Part shown: positions 1 through 7,542 of the stretch, one piece after another
Layout of the letters: every line of letters begins with the position of its first letter
How positions within the stretch are numbered: position 1 is the first letter of the stretch
Source of the DNA: JANYIP01 sp031394045
GTDB taxonomy: Bacteria; Actinomycetota; Actinomycetes; Prado026
Assembly: GCA_031394045.1 (NCBI GenBank)
Contig: JANMWN010000083.1
Coordinates: 1 to 22,333, forward strand
Length of the DNA: 22,333 nt
Direction of reading: 5' to 3'
Made by a program: the position numbers and the translations under genes
Notes under the pieces: generated by a model
What the model saw: only the letters and a program-made list of their open reading frames with translations
What the model was told of the DNA's origin: nothing
Database searches by the model: none

Positions 1-1
1 G

Positions 2-973
2 TCGTCGGCCGAGGTGGCGCAGGCGGTGGGTGTCGTGACCGAGCAGGTTCTCGCCCAGCGGGGTCCCGGTGCCGTCCTGGTGTCGCTGGCCAGGGCGGGG
101 ACCCCGGTCGGCATCCTGATGCGTCGCTGGGCCGCCTTCGCTCACGACCTCGATGTCCCGCACTACACGCTGAGCATCGTCCGGGGGCGTGGGATCGATC
201 TGCTGGCGCTGCGCTACCTCGCCGCCCACCACGACCCGAAGCAGATCGTGTTTGTCGACGGATGGACCGGCAAGGGCGCCATCGCCGACGAGCTCGCCAA
301 CGCGGTCGCCTGGGCGAACGTCGAGCTGGGACTCGTTCCAGGTCAAGGCTTCTCCCCCGATCTTTCCGTGCTCGCCGATACCGCGGGCTGTGTCGAGGTG
401 TTCGGGACGAGGGCCGACTTCCTGGTCCCGTCCGCGTGCCTGAACTCGACCGTCTCCGGACTGGTGTCCCGCACCGTGCTTTCCGACGCGCTAGTCGGAC
501 CCCGCCGCTACCACGGGGCCAAGTTCTATGCCCACCTTGCGGGGGCAGACGTCTCCGGCCGGTTCATCGACGCGGTCGAGTCCTGCTTCGACGAGGTCGC
601 TTCGGCGGTCCAGGCCGAGGTGGCCGCGCTCGCGAGCGCCGACCGCGCGCCGACCTGGACGGGGCGGCGGGCGGTCGAGCAGATCAGCCGGCGGTACGGC
701 ATCGACGACTTCAACCTGATCAAGCCGGGCGTCGGCGAGACGACGCGGGTGCTGCTGCGGCGGGTGCCGTGGAAGGTGCTCATGCACCCGGACGCCGTCG
801 GTCTCGGCCACATCCGGCACCTCGCAAGGCAGCGCGGTGTCGACGTGGAGCTCGTGCCCGATCTCGCGTACAGCTGCGTCGGGCTGATCCACCCGGGGTA
901 CGTACGCCCGGTTGACGCCTCGCTGCCAGCGGATCTCGAGCGAGAGCTCGACGTCACGGCGGCCCGCGCGTGA
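2..973 (+). CDS. Phosphoribosyltransferase-PELOTA protein of the Ter-linked cluster (StiP/PRTase_1 family), 5' partial
   Basis: The reading frame is open from base 2, so the gene very likely starts outside the window; a GTG at 14 is only an internal candidate. Residue numbers below count from that GTG. A class I phosphoribosyltransferase fold is suggested by the loop VLVSLARAGTPVG (21-33) and the PRPP-type loop IVFVDGWTGKGAI (78-90). The C-terminal part (about 250-297), with VLMHPDAVGLGHI and LIHPGYV, matches the PELOTA RNA-binding-like domain found fused to this family. From family knowledge (PF11202 and PF15608), these proteins occur in operons beside TerD-type genes with HAD and ATP-grasp enzymes and are predicted to build a nucleoside-like compound; older databases call the family 'cysteine protease StiP'. 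It overlaps the next gene by 4 bases (GTGA), which suggests translational coupling. The biochemical product is not known to me. Confidence 0.85.
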   Translation, partial: SSAEVAQAVGVVTEQVLAQRGPGAVLVSLARAGTPVGILMRRWAAFAHDLDVPHYTLSIVRGRGIDLLALRYLAAHHDPKQIVFVDGWTGKGAIADELANAVAWANVELGLVPGQGFSPDLSVLADTAGCVEVFGTRADFLVPSACLNSTVSGLVSRTVLSDALVGPRRYHGAKFYAHLAGADVSGRFIDAVESCFDEVASAVQAEVAALASADRAPTWTGRRAVEQISRRYGIDDFNLIKPGVGETTRVLLRRVPWKVLMHPDAVGLGHIRHLARQRGVDVELVPDLAYSCVGLIHPGYVRPVDASLPADLERELDVTAARA

Positions 974-1791
974 GGTCGGGCGTCCTGGTCGCGACCGACC
1001 TGGACCGGACCCTGATCTACTCCCACGACGCCCTCGCGGTCAGCGGGCCCAGGTTGCCGGCCCTGGTGTGCGTCGAGCACCGCGACGAGCGGGAGGCGTC
1101 GTTCATGACCGAACGGGCTGCTGCGCTGTACGCCGACCTGACCGCGACCGCCACCGTGGTGCCGGTCACGACCCGCATCCCGACCCAGCTGGACCGGGTC
1201 CAGATGCCCGGCGCGGACCAGCGGTACGCCATCGCGGCCAACGGCGGCTTCCTGTTCGTCGACGGGCGGCTCGACGAGGCGTGGACCACCAGGGTGCTGG
1301 CGCGGCTGCGTCACGTCGCGTCGCTCGACCTCGTCCTCTCCCACCTGGACCGTGTCTGCGACCCGGCCTGGACGACCAGGGTGCGTAACGCGGACGGCAT
1401 GTTCTGCTACTGCGTGGTCAACCGGGCGGAACTGCCTGCGGAGTTCGTCGACGAGCTCACCGATTGGGCCAGCCGGCACGGATGGACGACCTCGCTGCAG
1501 GGCAACAAGCTCTACTGCGTGCCGACGCTGCTGACGAAGTCGGCCGCGGTAGCCGAGGTCGCTGCGCGCGTGGACGCCGATCTGCTCCTGGCCGCCGGGG
1601 ACTCGCTGCTCGACATCGACCTGCTGCTGTCGGCCGACCGGTCCATCTGCCCCGACCACGGGGAGCTGGCCGAGACCGGCTGGCTCGGCCCGGGCGTCGA
1701 GCGGACCACGGCGTCAGGCGTGCTGGCCGGCGAGGAGATCATGGACTGGTTCACCGAGCAGCAGCTCGTGCACGCCGAGTCGGCCGCCTAG
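970..1791 (+). CDS. HAD-superfamily hydrolase of the Ter-linked cluster
   Basis: This 273-residue protein has all four HAD motifs: DLDRT with nucleophile Asp10 and Asp12, the motif II threonine in VPVTTR (about 67-68), motif III Lys190 in LLTKSAAV, and motif IV GDSLLDIDLL with Asp211. The large insert between motifs II and III looks like a C2-type cap, as in sugar-phosphate and Cof-like phosphatases. Its GTG start overlaps the stop of the phosphoribosyltransferase-PELOTA gene, and the ATP-grasp gene begins 9 bases after its stop, so the three form one transcription unit. By context it probably removes a phosphate from the phosphoribosylated intermediate of this pathway. That role is inference; the fold and catalytic residues are directly visible. 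Confidence 0.88.
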   Translation: MRSGVLVATDLDRTLIYSHDALAVSGPRLPALVCVEHRDEREASFMTERAAALYADLTATATVVPVTTRIPTQLDRVQMPGADQRYAIAANGGFLFVDGRLDEAWTTRVLARLRHVASLDLVLSHLDRVCDPAWTTRVRNADGMFCYCVVNRAELPAEFVDELTDWASRHGWTTSLQGNKLYCVPTLLTKSAAVAEVAARVDADLLLAAGDSLLDIDLLLSADRSICPDHGELAETGWLGPGVERTTASGVLAGEEIMDWFTEQQLVHAESAA

Positions 1792-1795
1792 GAGG
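1791..1795 (+). promoter_or_regulatory. Shine-Dalgarno that decides the ATP-grasp start
   Basis: GGAGG begins on the last base of the HAD gene's TAG stop. A GTG at 1795 overlaps this motif and cannot be served by it, whereas the GTG at 1801 lies 5 bases after it. The start at 1801 is therefore preferred. Confidence 0.7.
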
Positions 1796-1800
1796 TGCGC

Positions 1801-2862
1801 GTGCTTCGCATCATGTTCAACCGCACGTACGCCACGGGGGCCCACGTCATCTCGATGCTCCGCGACAACCCGAGCGGCTGCCCGGTGCAGGTGGTCGGCA
1901 CGCACGCCGACCCCGACTCGCCGGTCCTGGCAGCGTGCGACGAGGCGTACCCCGAGCCGCCCGAGGACGTCGTGGGGGCCGACTACGTCGAATGGGCGCT
2001 GGCGTTCACGGCCGAGCACCGGATCGACGTCCTCGTGCCGCGGCTCAACAGCGCCGACCTCGCCGACGCCCGAGCGGACTTCACGGCTGCGGGAGTCGCG
2101 CTGGTGGCGCCGCCCGGCGACGCGATCCGGCTCTTCCACGACAAGGCGGCCGCCTATGCCGATGCTGCCCAGCGGGGTCTGCCCGTGCCCCCTTACCGCG
2201 TGGTGACGACGTCCGCCGAGCTGCGCGCCGCGGTGGCCGAGCTGACCCCGGTCTCCCCGCAGCTGTGCATCAAGCCGGTCAGTGGAGTGGCCGGGGCCGG
2301 CTATCGGCGGCTGACCACGTCCGGCCCGACCATGGCCGAACTGCTCGGGCACGTGGATGCGTTCGAGACGGTCGAGCGGTACTGCGCCGCTCTGGACGCC
2401 AGCACAGCTGGCACAGCCAGCGGCGAGGACGACCAGCCGGGCGTACCGCCGCTCATAGTGCTGCCGTACCTGACCGGTCCGGAGGTCACGGTGGACTGCC
2501 TCGGCGATCTCGACGGCACGTTGCTGGCCGCGATCGGCCGTACCAAGGGCCGCCGGCGACGCCGGATCGTGGACGACAGCCCCGCCCGAGCGGTCGCCCG
2601 TGCGCTGCTCGCAGCCCACCGGATGTCGTTCCTGTCCAACGTCCAGGTGCGCTACTGGCGGGGCCCCGACGACGAGCAGCCACTCCCGTACCTCCTCGAG
2701 GTCAACACCCGGATGTCCGGCGGCCTGTTCATGACCGCCCTCACCGGGCTCAACCTGCCGTGGGCTGCCGTGCAGCTTGCGCTCGGCCGGGACGTGCACC
2801 TGCCGACCCCGGAGTTCGACATCTCGTTCACCCCGGTCAGCTCGATCGTGCGGCTGGGCTAA
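1801..2862 (+). CDS. ATP-grasp ligase of the Ter-linked cluster
   Basis: This 353-residue protein has the layout of an ATP-grasp carboxylate-amine ligase. An N-terminal Rossmann-like part (LRIMFNRTYATGAH at the start) is followed by the ATP-binding lysine segment LCIKPVSGVAGAGY, the acidic segment LPYLTGPEVTVDCLGDLDG and the metal-binding end LLEVNTRMSGG, where the Glu and Asn are the expected magnesium ligands. The family fits the ATP-grasp enzymes described beside Ter genes (PF15632-like). Its place as third gene after the phosphoribosyltransferase-PELOTA and HAD genes supports a role in joining an amino or carboxylate group to the pathway product. A GTG at 1795 is possible but lies on the ribosome binding site. 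No terminator is evident before the next promoter. Confidence 0.87.
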   Translation: MLRIMFNRTYATGAHVISMLRDNPSGCPVQVVGTHADPDSPVLAACDEAYPEPPEDVVGADYVEWALAFTAEHRIDVLVPRLNSADLADARADFTAAGVALVAPPGDAIRLFHDKAAAYADAAQRGLPVPPYRVVTTSAELRAAVAELTPVSPQLCIKPVSGVAGAGYRRLTTSGPTMAELLGHVDAFETVERYCAALDASTAGTASGEDDQPGVPPLIVLPYLTGPEVTVDCLGDLDGTLLAAIGRTKGRRRRRIVDDSPARAVARALLAAHRMSFLSNVQVRYWRGPDDEQPLPYLLEVNTRMSGGLFMTALTGLNLPWAAVQLALGRDVHLPTPEFDISFTPVSSIVRLG

Positions 2863-2876
2863 CCTGCGTTCGACTG

Positions 2877-2882
2877 TACACT
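2877..2882 (+). promoter_or_regulatory. Candidate -10 box for the arsR-sulP unit
   Basis: TACACT resembles an actinobacterial -10 hexamer (TAnnnT). A poor -35-like stretch (CTGGGC) lies about 17 bases upstream inside the end of the ATP-grasp gene. Transcription would start within the adjoining palindrome. This is inference from spacing only. Confidence 0.35.
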
Positions 2883-2900
2883 CTTGAAGAATCATTCAAG
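2883..2900 (+). promoter_or_regulatory. Inverted repeat, probable ArsR operator
   Basis: CTTGAA-N6-TTCAAG is a perfect 6-base inverted repeat directly after the candidate -10 box and 23 bases before the chosen arsR ATG. TGAA-N6-TTCA half-sites are usual for ArsR/SmtB repressors, so this is the natural site for the repressor encoded next to it to control its own operon. It stands out as AT-rich in very GC-rich DNA. Confidence 0.6.
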
Positions 2901-2914
2901 TGCGCAAGTCGTAC

Positions 2915-2919
2915 GGAGG
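2915..2919 (+). promoter_or_regulatory. Shine-Dalgarno that decides the arsR start
   Basis: GGAGG lies 4 bases before ATG 2924 but only 1 base before GTG 2921. It is downstream of GTG 2900, which is itself the last base of the operator-like palindrome. This favours ATG 2924 over the longer frame. Confidence 0.65.
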
Positions 2920-2923
2920 CGTG

Positions 2924-3262
2924 ATGGTCGTCCCGCTCTACCAGGCGAAGGCTGATTTCTTCCGGACCCTCGGCCACCCCGCCAGGATCCGGGTGCTCGA
3001 GCTGCTCAGCCAGCGTGACCATGTCGTCCACGAGCTGCTGGAGGCCATCGAGATCGAGCCGAGCAACCTGTCGCAGCAGCTGGCCGTGCTCCGTCGGGCC
3101 GGCCTGGTGGTCCAGCACCGCAGTGGTGGCCAGGTGTCGTACTCGATCAGCTCACCTGAGGTGAGGGACCTGCTCCTCGCCGCTCGCCGGATCCTGCTGG
3201 GGCTCATCGACGACCAGGACGTCCTCAAGGCGCAGCTCGGCCCGCGGCGGGCCACCGGATGA
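2924..3262 (+). CDS. ArsR/SmtB-family transcriptional regulator without cysteines
   Basis: This 112-residue winged-helix protein opens with an alpha-1 region LYQAKADFFRTLGHPARIRV and has a recognition helix around NLSQQLAVLRRAGLV. The wing is RSGGQVSYSI. The usual metal-binding segment ELCVCDL is replaced by a cysteine-free sequence (DHVVHELLEAI), and there is no Cys anywhere, so it cannot be a thiolate metal sensor or a disulfide/persulfide sensor of the BigR type. Its stop overlaps the SulP start by 4 bases (ATGA), so both are translated together. Pairing of such regulators with SulP transporters is, in my recollection, common in actinomycetes. It probably represses its own operon through the palindrome at 2883-2900; the signal is unknown. 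Confidence 0.92.
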   Translation: MVVPLYQAKADFFRTLGHPARIRVLELLSQRDHVVHELLEAIEIEPSNLSQQLAVLRRAGLVVQHRSGGQVSYSISSPEVRDLLLAARRILLGLIDDQDVLKAQLGPRRATG

Positions 3263-4980
3263 CTGCCGGGACCGTCAGCTGGCAGGCCCGTGGATGGCAG
3301 AGCACGCGCGACCTGCTGCCGCGTGCGGCGGACTGGCACACCATGCGGCGCCAGCCGACCCGCGACCTGCTGGCCGGGTGCACCGTCGCCATGGTCGCGC
3401 TCCCGCTGGCCCTGGCCTTCGGCATCACCTCCGGCCTCGGCGCACGAGCAGGCCTGATCACCGCAGTCGTGGCCGGTCTGCTGGCCGCAGTCTTCGGTGG
3501 GAGCAACCTCCAGGTCAGCGGACCGACCGGCGCGATGACCGTCGTGCTGCTGCCGGTGGTCTCCCGGTTCGGTGCCGAGGGCGTCCTCGTGGCCGGCCTG
3601 CTCGCCGGGCTCGTCCTGCCCGCACTGGCGTACGCCAAGGTCGGCCGGTACATCCAGTTCGTCCCGCTCCCTGTGGTCGAGGGCTTCACCGTCGGGATCG
3701 CGGTCATCATCGGGCTCCAGCAGGTCCCTGCGATCCTCGGCGTCAGTGCCGTCACCGAAACCGGGGGGACGGTGCTGGAGACTGCCCTCGACTCGGTTCG
3801 TCGCTGGGCGGCGGACCCCCACTGGGTCCCGCTGGTCCTTGCCTTCGTGGTCGCAGGGTCGATGCTCCTGGCCGTACGGTTCCGCCCCGGGCTGCCCGTG
3901 TCCCTCGTCGCGGTCGCCGTTGCCACGATCGTGATCACGGTGGCGCACAGCAGCATCCAGACGATCGGTCAGATCCCGGCCGGCTTCCCCGCGCCGGCAG
4001 TCCCCCACCTCGCCGCCAGCCAGCTCGGAGACCTGTTGGTGCCCGCGGTGGCCATCGCGGCGCTGGCCGCACTCGAGAGCCTGCTCTGCGCCAGCGTCGC
4101 CGACGGCATGACGGTGGGCGAGCACCACGACCCCTCGCGGGAGCTCTTCGGTCAGGGCATGGCCAACCTCGTCTGCCCGTGGTTCGGCGGCATTCCGGCG
4201 ACGGCCGCGATAGCGCGGACCGCGGTGAACGTACGCGCCGGCGCGCGGTCCCGGCTCGCGGCCCTGACCCAGTCCGGCGTCCTGCTGCTCGTGATGCTGG
4301 GCCTGTCCGGACTCGTCTCCTACATCCCGCTCGCGGCGCTGGCCGGCGTGCTGCTCGCGACGATCGTGCAGATGGTCGAGGTCTCCAGCGTGCGGGCCAT
4401 GCTGCGCTCGACCAGAGGCGATGCGGTGGTGCTCGTGGTGACCGCTGTGGCCACGATCGCCCTCAATCTGGTGACCGCGGTCATCATCGGCCTCGTGACG
4501 GCTGGTGCGTTCGCCGTGCACCAGATGGCCGGATCGGCCCGGCTGGACGAGGTAGCGCTCGACGTCGACGGTGACCAGCCCGACGAGAGCAGCCAGTCCC
4601 TGCTGGACGAGCACATCGTGGCCTACCGGCTCGAGGGTCCGCTGTTCTTCGGTGCGGCTCACACCTTCCTGCTCGAGCTCACCGAGATCAGTGACGTCGC
4701 CGTGGTCATCCTGCGGATGTCCAGGGTGGCCTCCCTCGATGCCACCGGCGCCTCGGTCCTCGGCGACATCATCAAGCGGCTGGAGGGACGCGGCGTGACG
4801 GTTCTGGTGTCCGGGGTACGCGACCGGCACCACCCTGTCCTGGAACGCCTCGGCGTCTACGACGAGCTCGCCCACGAGCGGCACGTCTTCGGGTCGACAC
4901 CCGAGGCGATCGCCCACGCCCGGGTGCACGCGGCGCGCGTCGTGCATGTCCCGGGAGCTGCCGACGACGTACCCGCCTGA
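3259..4980 (+). CDS. SulP-family inorganic anion transporter with STAS domain
   Basis: This 573-residue integral membrane protein has the SulP signature: DLLAGCTVAMVALPLALAFG at the first helix, the substrate-site segment SGPTGAM (about 87-93), and the long conserved stretch with GMANLVCPWFGGIPATAAIART and a later NVRAGARSRLA. About 12-14 hydrophobic segments precede a cytoplasmic C-terminal STAS domain (about 450-560), whose conserved loop SLDATGASVL lies near residue 495. Family members carry sulfate, bicarbonate or dicarboxylates, usually with sodium or protons. The sequence alone does not fix the substrate. Coupling to the arsR gene by an ATGA overlap indicates control by that repressor. 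Confidence 0.93.
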   Translation: MTAGTVSWQARGWQSTRDLLPRAADWHTMRRQPTRDLLAGCTVAMVALPLALAFGITSGLGARAGLITAVVAGLLAAVFGGSNLQVSGPTGAMTVVLLPVVSRFGAEGVLVAGLLAGLVLPALAYAKVGRYIQFVPLPVVEGFTVGIAVIIGLQQVPAILGVSAVTETGGTVLETALDSVRRWAADPHWVPLVLAFVVAGSMLLAVRFRPGLPVSLVAVAVATIVITVAHSSIQTIGQIPAGFPAPAVPHLAASQLGDLLVPAVAIAALAALESLLCASVADGMTVGEHHDPSRELFGQGMANLVCPWFGGIPATAAIARTAVNVRAGARSRLAALTQSGVLLLVMLGLSGLVSYIPLAALAGVLLATIVQMVEVSSVRAMLRSTRGDAVVLVVTAVATIALNLVTAVIIGLVTAGAFAVHQMAGSARLDEVALDVDGDQPDESSQSLLDEHIVAYRLEGPLFFGAAHTFLLELTEISDVAVVILRMSRVASLDATGASVLGDIIKRLEGRGVTVLVSGVRDRHHPVLERLGVYDELAHERHVFGSTPEAIAHARVHAARVVHVPGAADDVPA

Positions 4981-4993
4981 CTGTCAGAACGTC

Positions 4994-5038
4994 GTGTCCG
5001 ACGCGGCATCTGCTCATGGCTGGTGTGACGCCGGACAC
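4994..5038 (+). terminator. Candidate terminator hairpin after sulP
   Basis: Arms 4994-5003 (GTGTCCGACG) and 5029-5038 (CGCCGGACAC) pair with one A-C mismatch around a 25-base loop, starting 13 bases after the sulP stop. There is no T-tract, as is often the case in actinomycetes, so function is inferred. Confidence 0.35.
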
Positions 5039-5055
5039 ACGACCAGACACGACCA
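5037..5055 (+). repeat. Short direct repeat upstream of the secreted-protein gene
   Basis: ACACGACCA occurs twice with a 10-base period (5037-5045 and 5047-5055), one helical turn apart, about 65 bases before the ATG at 5119. It may be a two-site regulator target or chance. Confidence 0.25.
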
Positions 5056-5118
5056 AACCGTGCGTGGGTCGCTGCCGAATCCTCCCCGACAGCAACCCAA
5101 CGCAAAGGAATCGTCACC

Positions 5119-5757
5119 ATGCGCATCAAGTCCACCGCCATCAAGGGCCTCGCGGCAGCCGCGCTGGTTGCACTTTCCGCCACCGCCTGCGCCGCCGCCA
5201 GTTCGACGGACACCTCCAAGCCCGTCGCCCAGATCCCCGCCCTGTCCGGCCAGGCGACCGCCGTCGCCCTCGACGCCGGCTTCCTGTCCGCCCTGACCTC
5301 GCTCAAGCTCACCCCGGGCACCATCGGAACCGCGACCCTGGCCGACGGTTCCCTGTCGTTCCCGATCACCGGCGGCAACGTCACTTACTACACGCCGTAC
5401 AGCCGGATGCCGTACGTGACCGGCGACATCGAGCACAAGGGTTCGGGCCTGTCCCTGACCGCCGGCTCCACCAAGGTCGAGCTCACCAACTTCGACATCG
5501 ACCCCGGCACCTCGAAGCTCTACGGGGACGTCACGGTCAACGGCGCGTCCGCCGCGACCCACGCGTACCTGTTCAACCTGGACGGGTCCACGCTGAAGCC
5601 GCTGCAGACCGGTGCTGACGGTACGGCGATCCTCGAGGGCACCCGTGTCCTGATCTCCCCGGACGCGGCGACCGTGCTCGACAAGGTGTTCGCGACCGAC
5701 GCGGTCAAGGCCGGCCTCCTGGTCGGTATCGCCAAGATCACGGTGAACACCAAGTAG
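5119..5757 (+). CDS. Secreted or lipid-anchored protein of unknown function
   Basis: This 212-residue protein starts with MRIKSTAIKG and a hydrophobic stretch ending ALSATAC, so Cys24 may be lipidated, although the residue at -3 is Ala rather than the usual Leu or Val. Signal peptidase I cleavage nearby is the alternative. The mature part is rich in Thr, Gly and Ser and appears all-beta. The segment SFPITGGNVTYYTP followed by GDIEHKGSGLSLTAGSTKV and LTNFDIDPGTSKLYGDV recalls the back half of HtaA-like or other extracellular beta proteins, but this is a weak resemblance. AAAGGA at 5104-5109 lies 9 bases from the ATG. It seems to be a single-gene unit, convergent with the next gene, whose stop is only 13 bases away. 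Confidence 0.8.
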   Translation: MRIKSTAIKGLAAAALVALSATACAAASSTDTSKPVAQIPALSGQATAVALDAGFLSALTSLKLTPGTIGTATLADGSLSFPITGGNVTYYTPYSRMPYVTGDIEHKGSGLSLTAGSTKVELTNFDIDPGTSKLYGDVTVNGASAATHAYLFNLDGSTLKPLQTGADGTAILEGTRVLISPDAATVLDKVFATDAVKAGLLVGIAKITVNTK

Positions 5758-5770
5758 TTCGTCTCCCGGC

Positions 5771-6577
5771 TCAGCCAAGGCTCGGGTCGGCCAGGTAGGA
5801 GCGCAGGGTGGCGTCGCGGCTGGCAGCCAGCCGCGTCGCCACCGCCTGGCCGACCAGCCAGGCCAGGGCCGACACCACCGCAAGCACCAGGACGAGCGCC
5901 GCGAAGCCATGGTCGTCGACGCTAGCCAGAGACACACCGCGGCGGTGCCACACCACGAGCACCGGCGCGATGATCGCGCCGGCCAGGAACGGCACCAGCA
6001 GGTAAGGAACGATCGCCAGCGTGAGCCAACGGACGATCATCCGTCCGTACGGCCGACGTCCGCGCCACCGCTGGTCCAGCGGCAGCACGTGGTACGGCCA
6101 GAGGATCCCGAGCCACGAGGCGATGCCGAGCGCGCCGAACGGCACGATCACCAGTGCGGCCACGGTGGACGCGACACCCAGCGGACGCTCGCCGGTGCCG
6201 ACACCCACGACCACGGCCACGACCGAGCAGATCGGCGCGACCAGGACCCACAGCGTGAGGTGCTTGGCCGTGAGCAGCCGCCGCAGCTCGCGCGGCCGGT
6301 CCAGGACGAGAGAGGTACGCACGGGGTCGGACCCGAGCACGTTCGTGGCGGGTACGTCGGCGAGCATCCACGCAGCCAGGGTGATCGGTAAGACCCGTGC
6401 GGTGTGCACCTGGAAGAGCCAGTCCGGTGGGAGCAGGAACCATGCCAGACCCATCAGCACACCGTTGGCCACGACCACGATCGGCGCCTCGTACGGCGGC
6501 GTGAAGGCCCGGCGCAGCTGGGCGCGCACCGCCGCCGGCAGCGTGGCCGGGATGACGACGGACCGGTCGGCGACCAC
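5771..6577 (-). CDS. Conserved actinobacterial membrane protein, about six helices
   Basis: This 268-residue protein has about six hydrophobic segments, for example APIVVVANGVLMGLAWFLL, LWVLVAPICSVVAVVVGVG, LVIVPFGALGIASWLGIL and ALVLVLAVVSALAWLVG. Polar motifs between them, such as DPVRTSLVLDRPRELRRLL, LPLDQRWRGRRPYGRMIVRW and an end reading RSYLADPSLG, recur in uncharacterised actinobacterial proteins as I remember them. Its GTG start is 2 bases after the stop of the broken MFS exporter, with no clear ribosome binding site, so translation is probably coupled to that gene. If ribosomes terminate early in the exporter, expression of this gene could also fall. Function is unknown. Confidence 0.8.
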   Translation of the reverse strand: MVADRSVVIPATLPAAVRAQLRRAFTPPYEAPIVVVANGVLMGLAWFLLPPDWLFQVHTARVLPITLAAWMLADVPATNVLGSDPVRTSLVLDRPRELRRLLTAKHLTLWVLVAPICSVVAVVVGVGTGERPLGVASTVAALVIVPFGALGIASWLGILWPYHVLPLDQRWRGRRPYGRMIVRWLTLAIVPYLLVPFLAGAIIAPVLVVWHRRGVSLASVDDHGFAALVLVLAVVSALAWLVGQAVATRLAASRDATLRSYLADPSLG

Positions 6578-6579
6578 CG

Positions 6580-7491
6580 TCAGACGCCGGCAGGTTCAGC
6601 CGGCTCGGCGGGAGCCGGCGCACCCGGTGCGACCTCGGGCAGGCGGCCGGTGAAGAACAGGGCCCCGGCCGCGAGCAGCGCCGCGAGAGCGAACGCCGCG
6701 CGCAGGGCGTCGAGCCGGGCCTGGGCGTTGACGTCGACCAGGCTGGCGGCCACTACCTCGGACGCACCGGCCTTGACCAACGCGTCCGTGAGCTGGGTGT
6801 CCGACAGGAAGGGGACGCTGCCGACCAGGTGGGTGGACGCCTGGGTCTTGACCGAGTCGGGGATCGCCGGGTTGTCCTGGATCCCGGCCGCGGCCGCCGT
6901 GGTCAGGGTGGCGATGAGCACCGAGCCGATCAGGGCCACCCCCAGCGAGGCCGCCAGGTTGGTCGCCGTGTTCTGCAGCCCGCCCACCTCGGCAGAGAAC
7001 GAGTCGTCGACCGCCGAGACGGTGACGGCGCCGAGCTGGGAGGCGAGGGCGCCCATCCCGAGCCCCATCAACAGCATCGGGATCGCCACCACGCCAGCGT
7101 TGGCCCCCGGGTCCATCCCCGCGACGAGCACCAGGATGCCGATCGTCATGGACACCAGTCCGAGCCGCACGACCCGGCGCGGGCTGGCCCTGGGTGCGAA
7201 TCGTGGTACGCCGGCGGCCATGACGAGCAGGGCGATCGAGAGCGGCAGCAGCCGCAGACCGGTCTGCAGCGCACTGAGCCCGAGCACGATCGACAGGAAG
7301 AGCGGTACCGCGAAGAACACGCCGGACTGCACCAGGAACTGCGCGAAGAACATGCTCAGCCCGCCGGAGAGCTGCCGGTTGCGCAGCAGCTTCAGCCGCA
7401 CGAGCGGCTCCCCGCCCGAGGCCTCGAGGTGGGCCTCCCACAGAGCGAAGCCGTAGACGACCAGCATCCCGGCGACGATCATCCAGATCAC
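6580..7491 (-). CDS. C-terminal half of the interrupted MFS exporter
   Basis: This 303-residue part carries helices about 8 to 14 of the same exporter, starting at the hydrophobic segment PVIWMIVAGMLVVYGFALW. It includes LLMGLGMGALASQLGAVTVSAV and the conserved GGLQNTATNLAASLGVALIGS. GTG 7491 falls inside the first helix of this half, with no ribosome binding site, so independent translation is doubtful. The tail is Pro- and Ala-rich and ends 2 bases before the next gene. Confidence 0.65.
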   Translation of the reverse strand: MIWMIVAGMLVVYGFALWEAHLEASGGEPLVRLKLLRNRQLSGGLSMFFAQFLVQSGVFFAVPLFLSIVLGLSALQTGLRLLPLSIALLVMAAGVPRFAPRASPRRVVRLGLVSMTIGILVLVAGMDPGANAGVVAIPMLLMGLGMGALASQLGAVTVSAVDDSFSAEVGGLQNTATNLAASLGVALIGSVLIATLTTAAAAGIQDNPAIPDSVKTQASTHLVGSVPFLSDTQLTDALVKAGASEVVAASLVDVNAQARLDALRAAFALAALLAAGALFFTGRLPEVAPGAPAPAEPAEPAGV

Positions 7492-7542
7492 CGGCGACGC
7501 CCCGAAGACGTGCGGTGTGTCGGGCCGCGCGCGGACCCAGCC

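Noticed and set aside
2938..4947. Long - strand open frame of 669 codons across arsR and sulP
   Set aside because: It is the mirror of two well-supported + strand genes. Its translation is Asp/Arg/His/Gly-rich without any family motif, as expected from GC-rich antisense frames.
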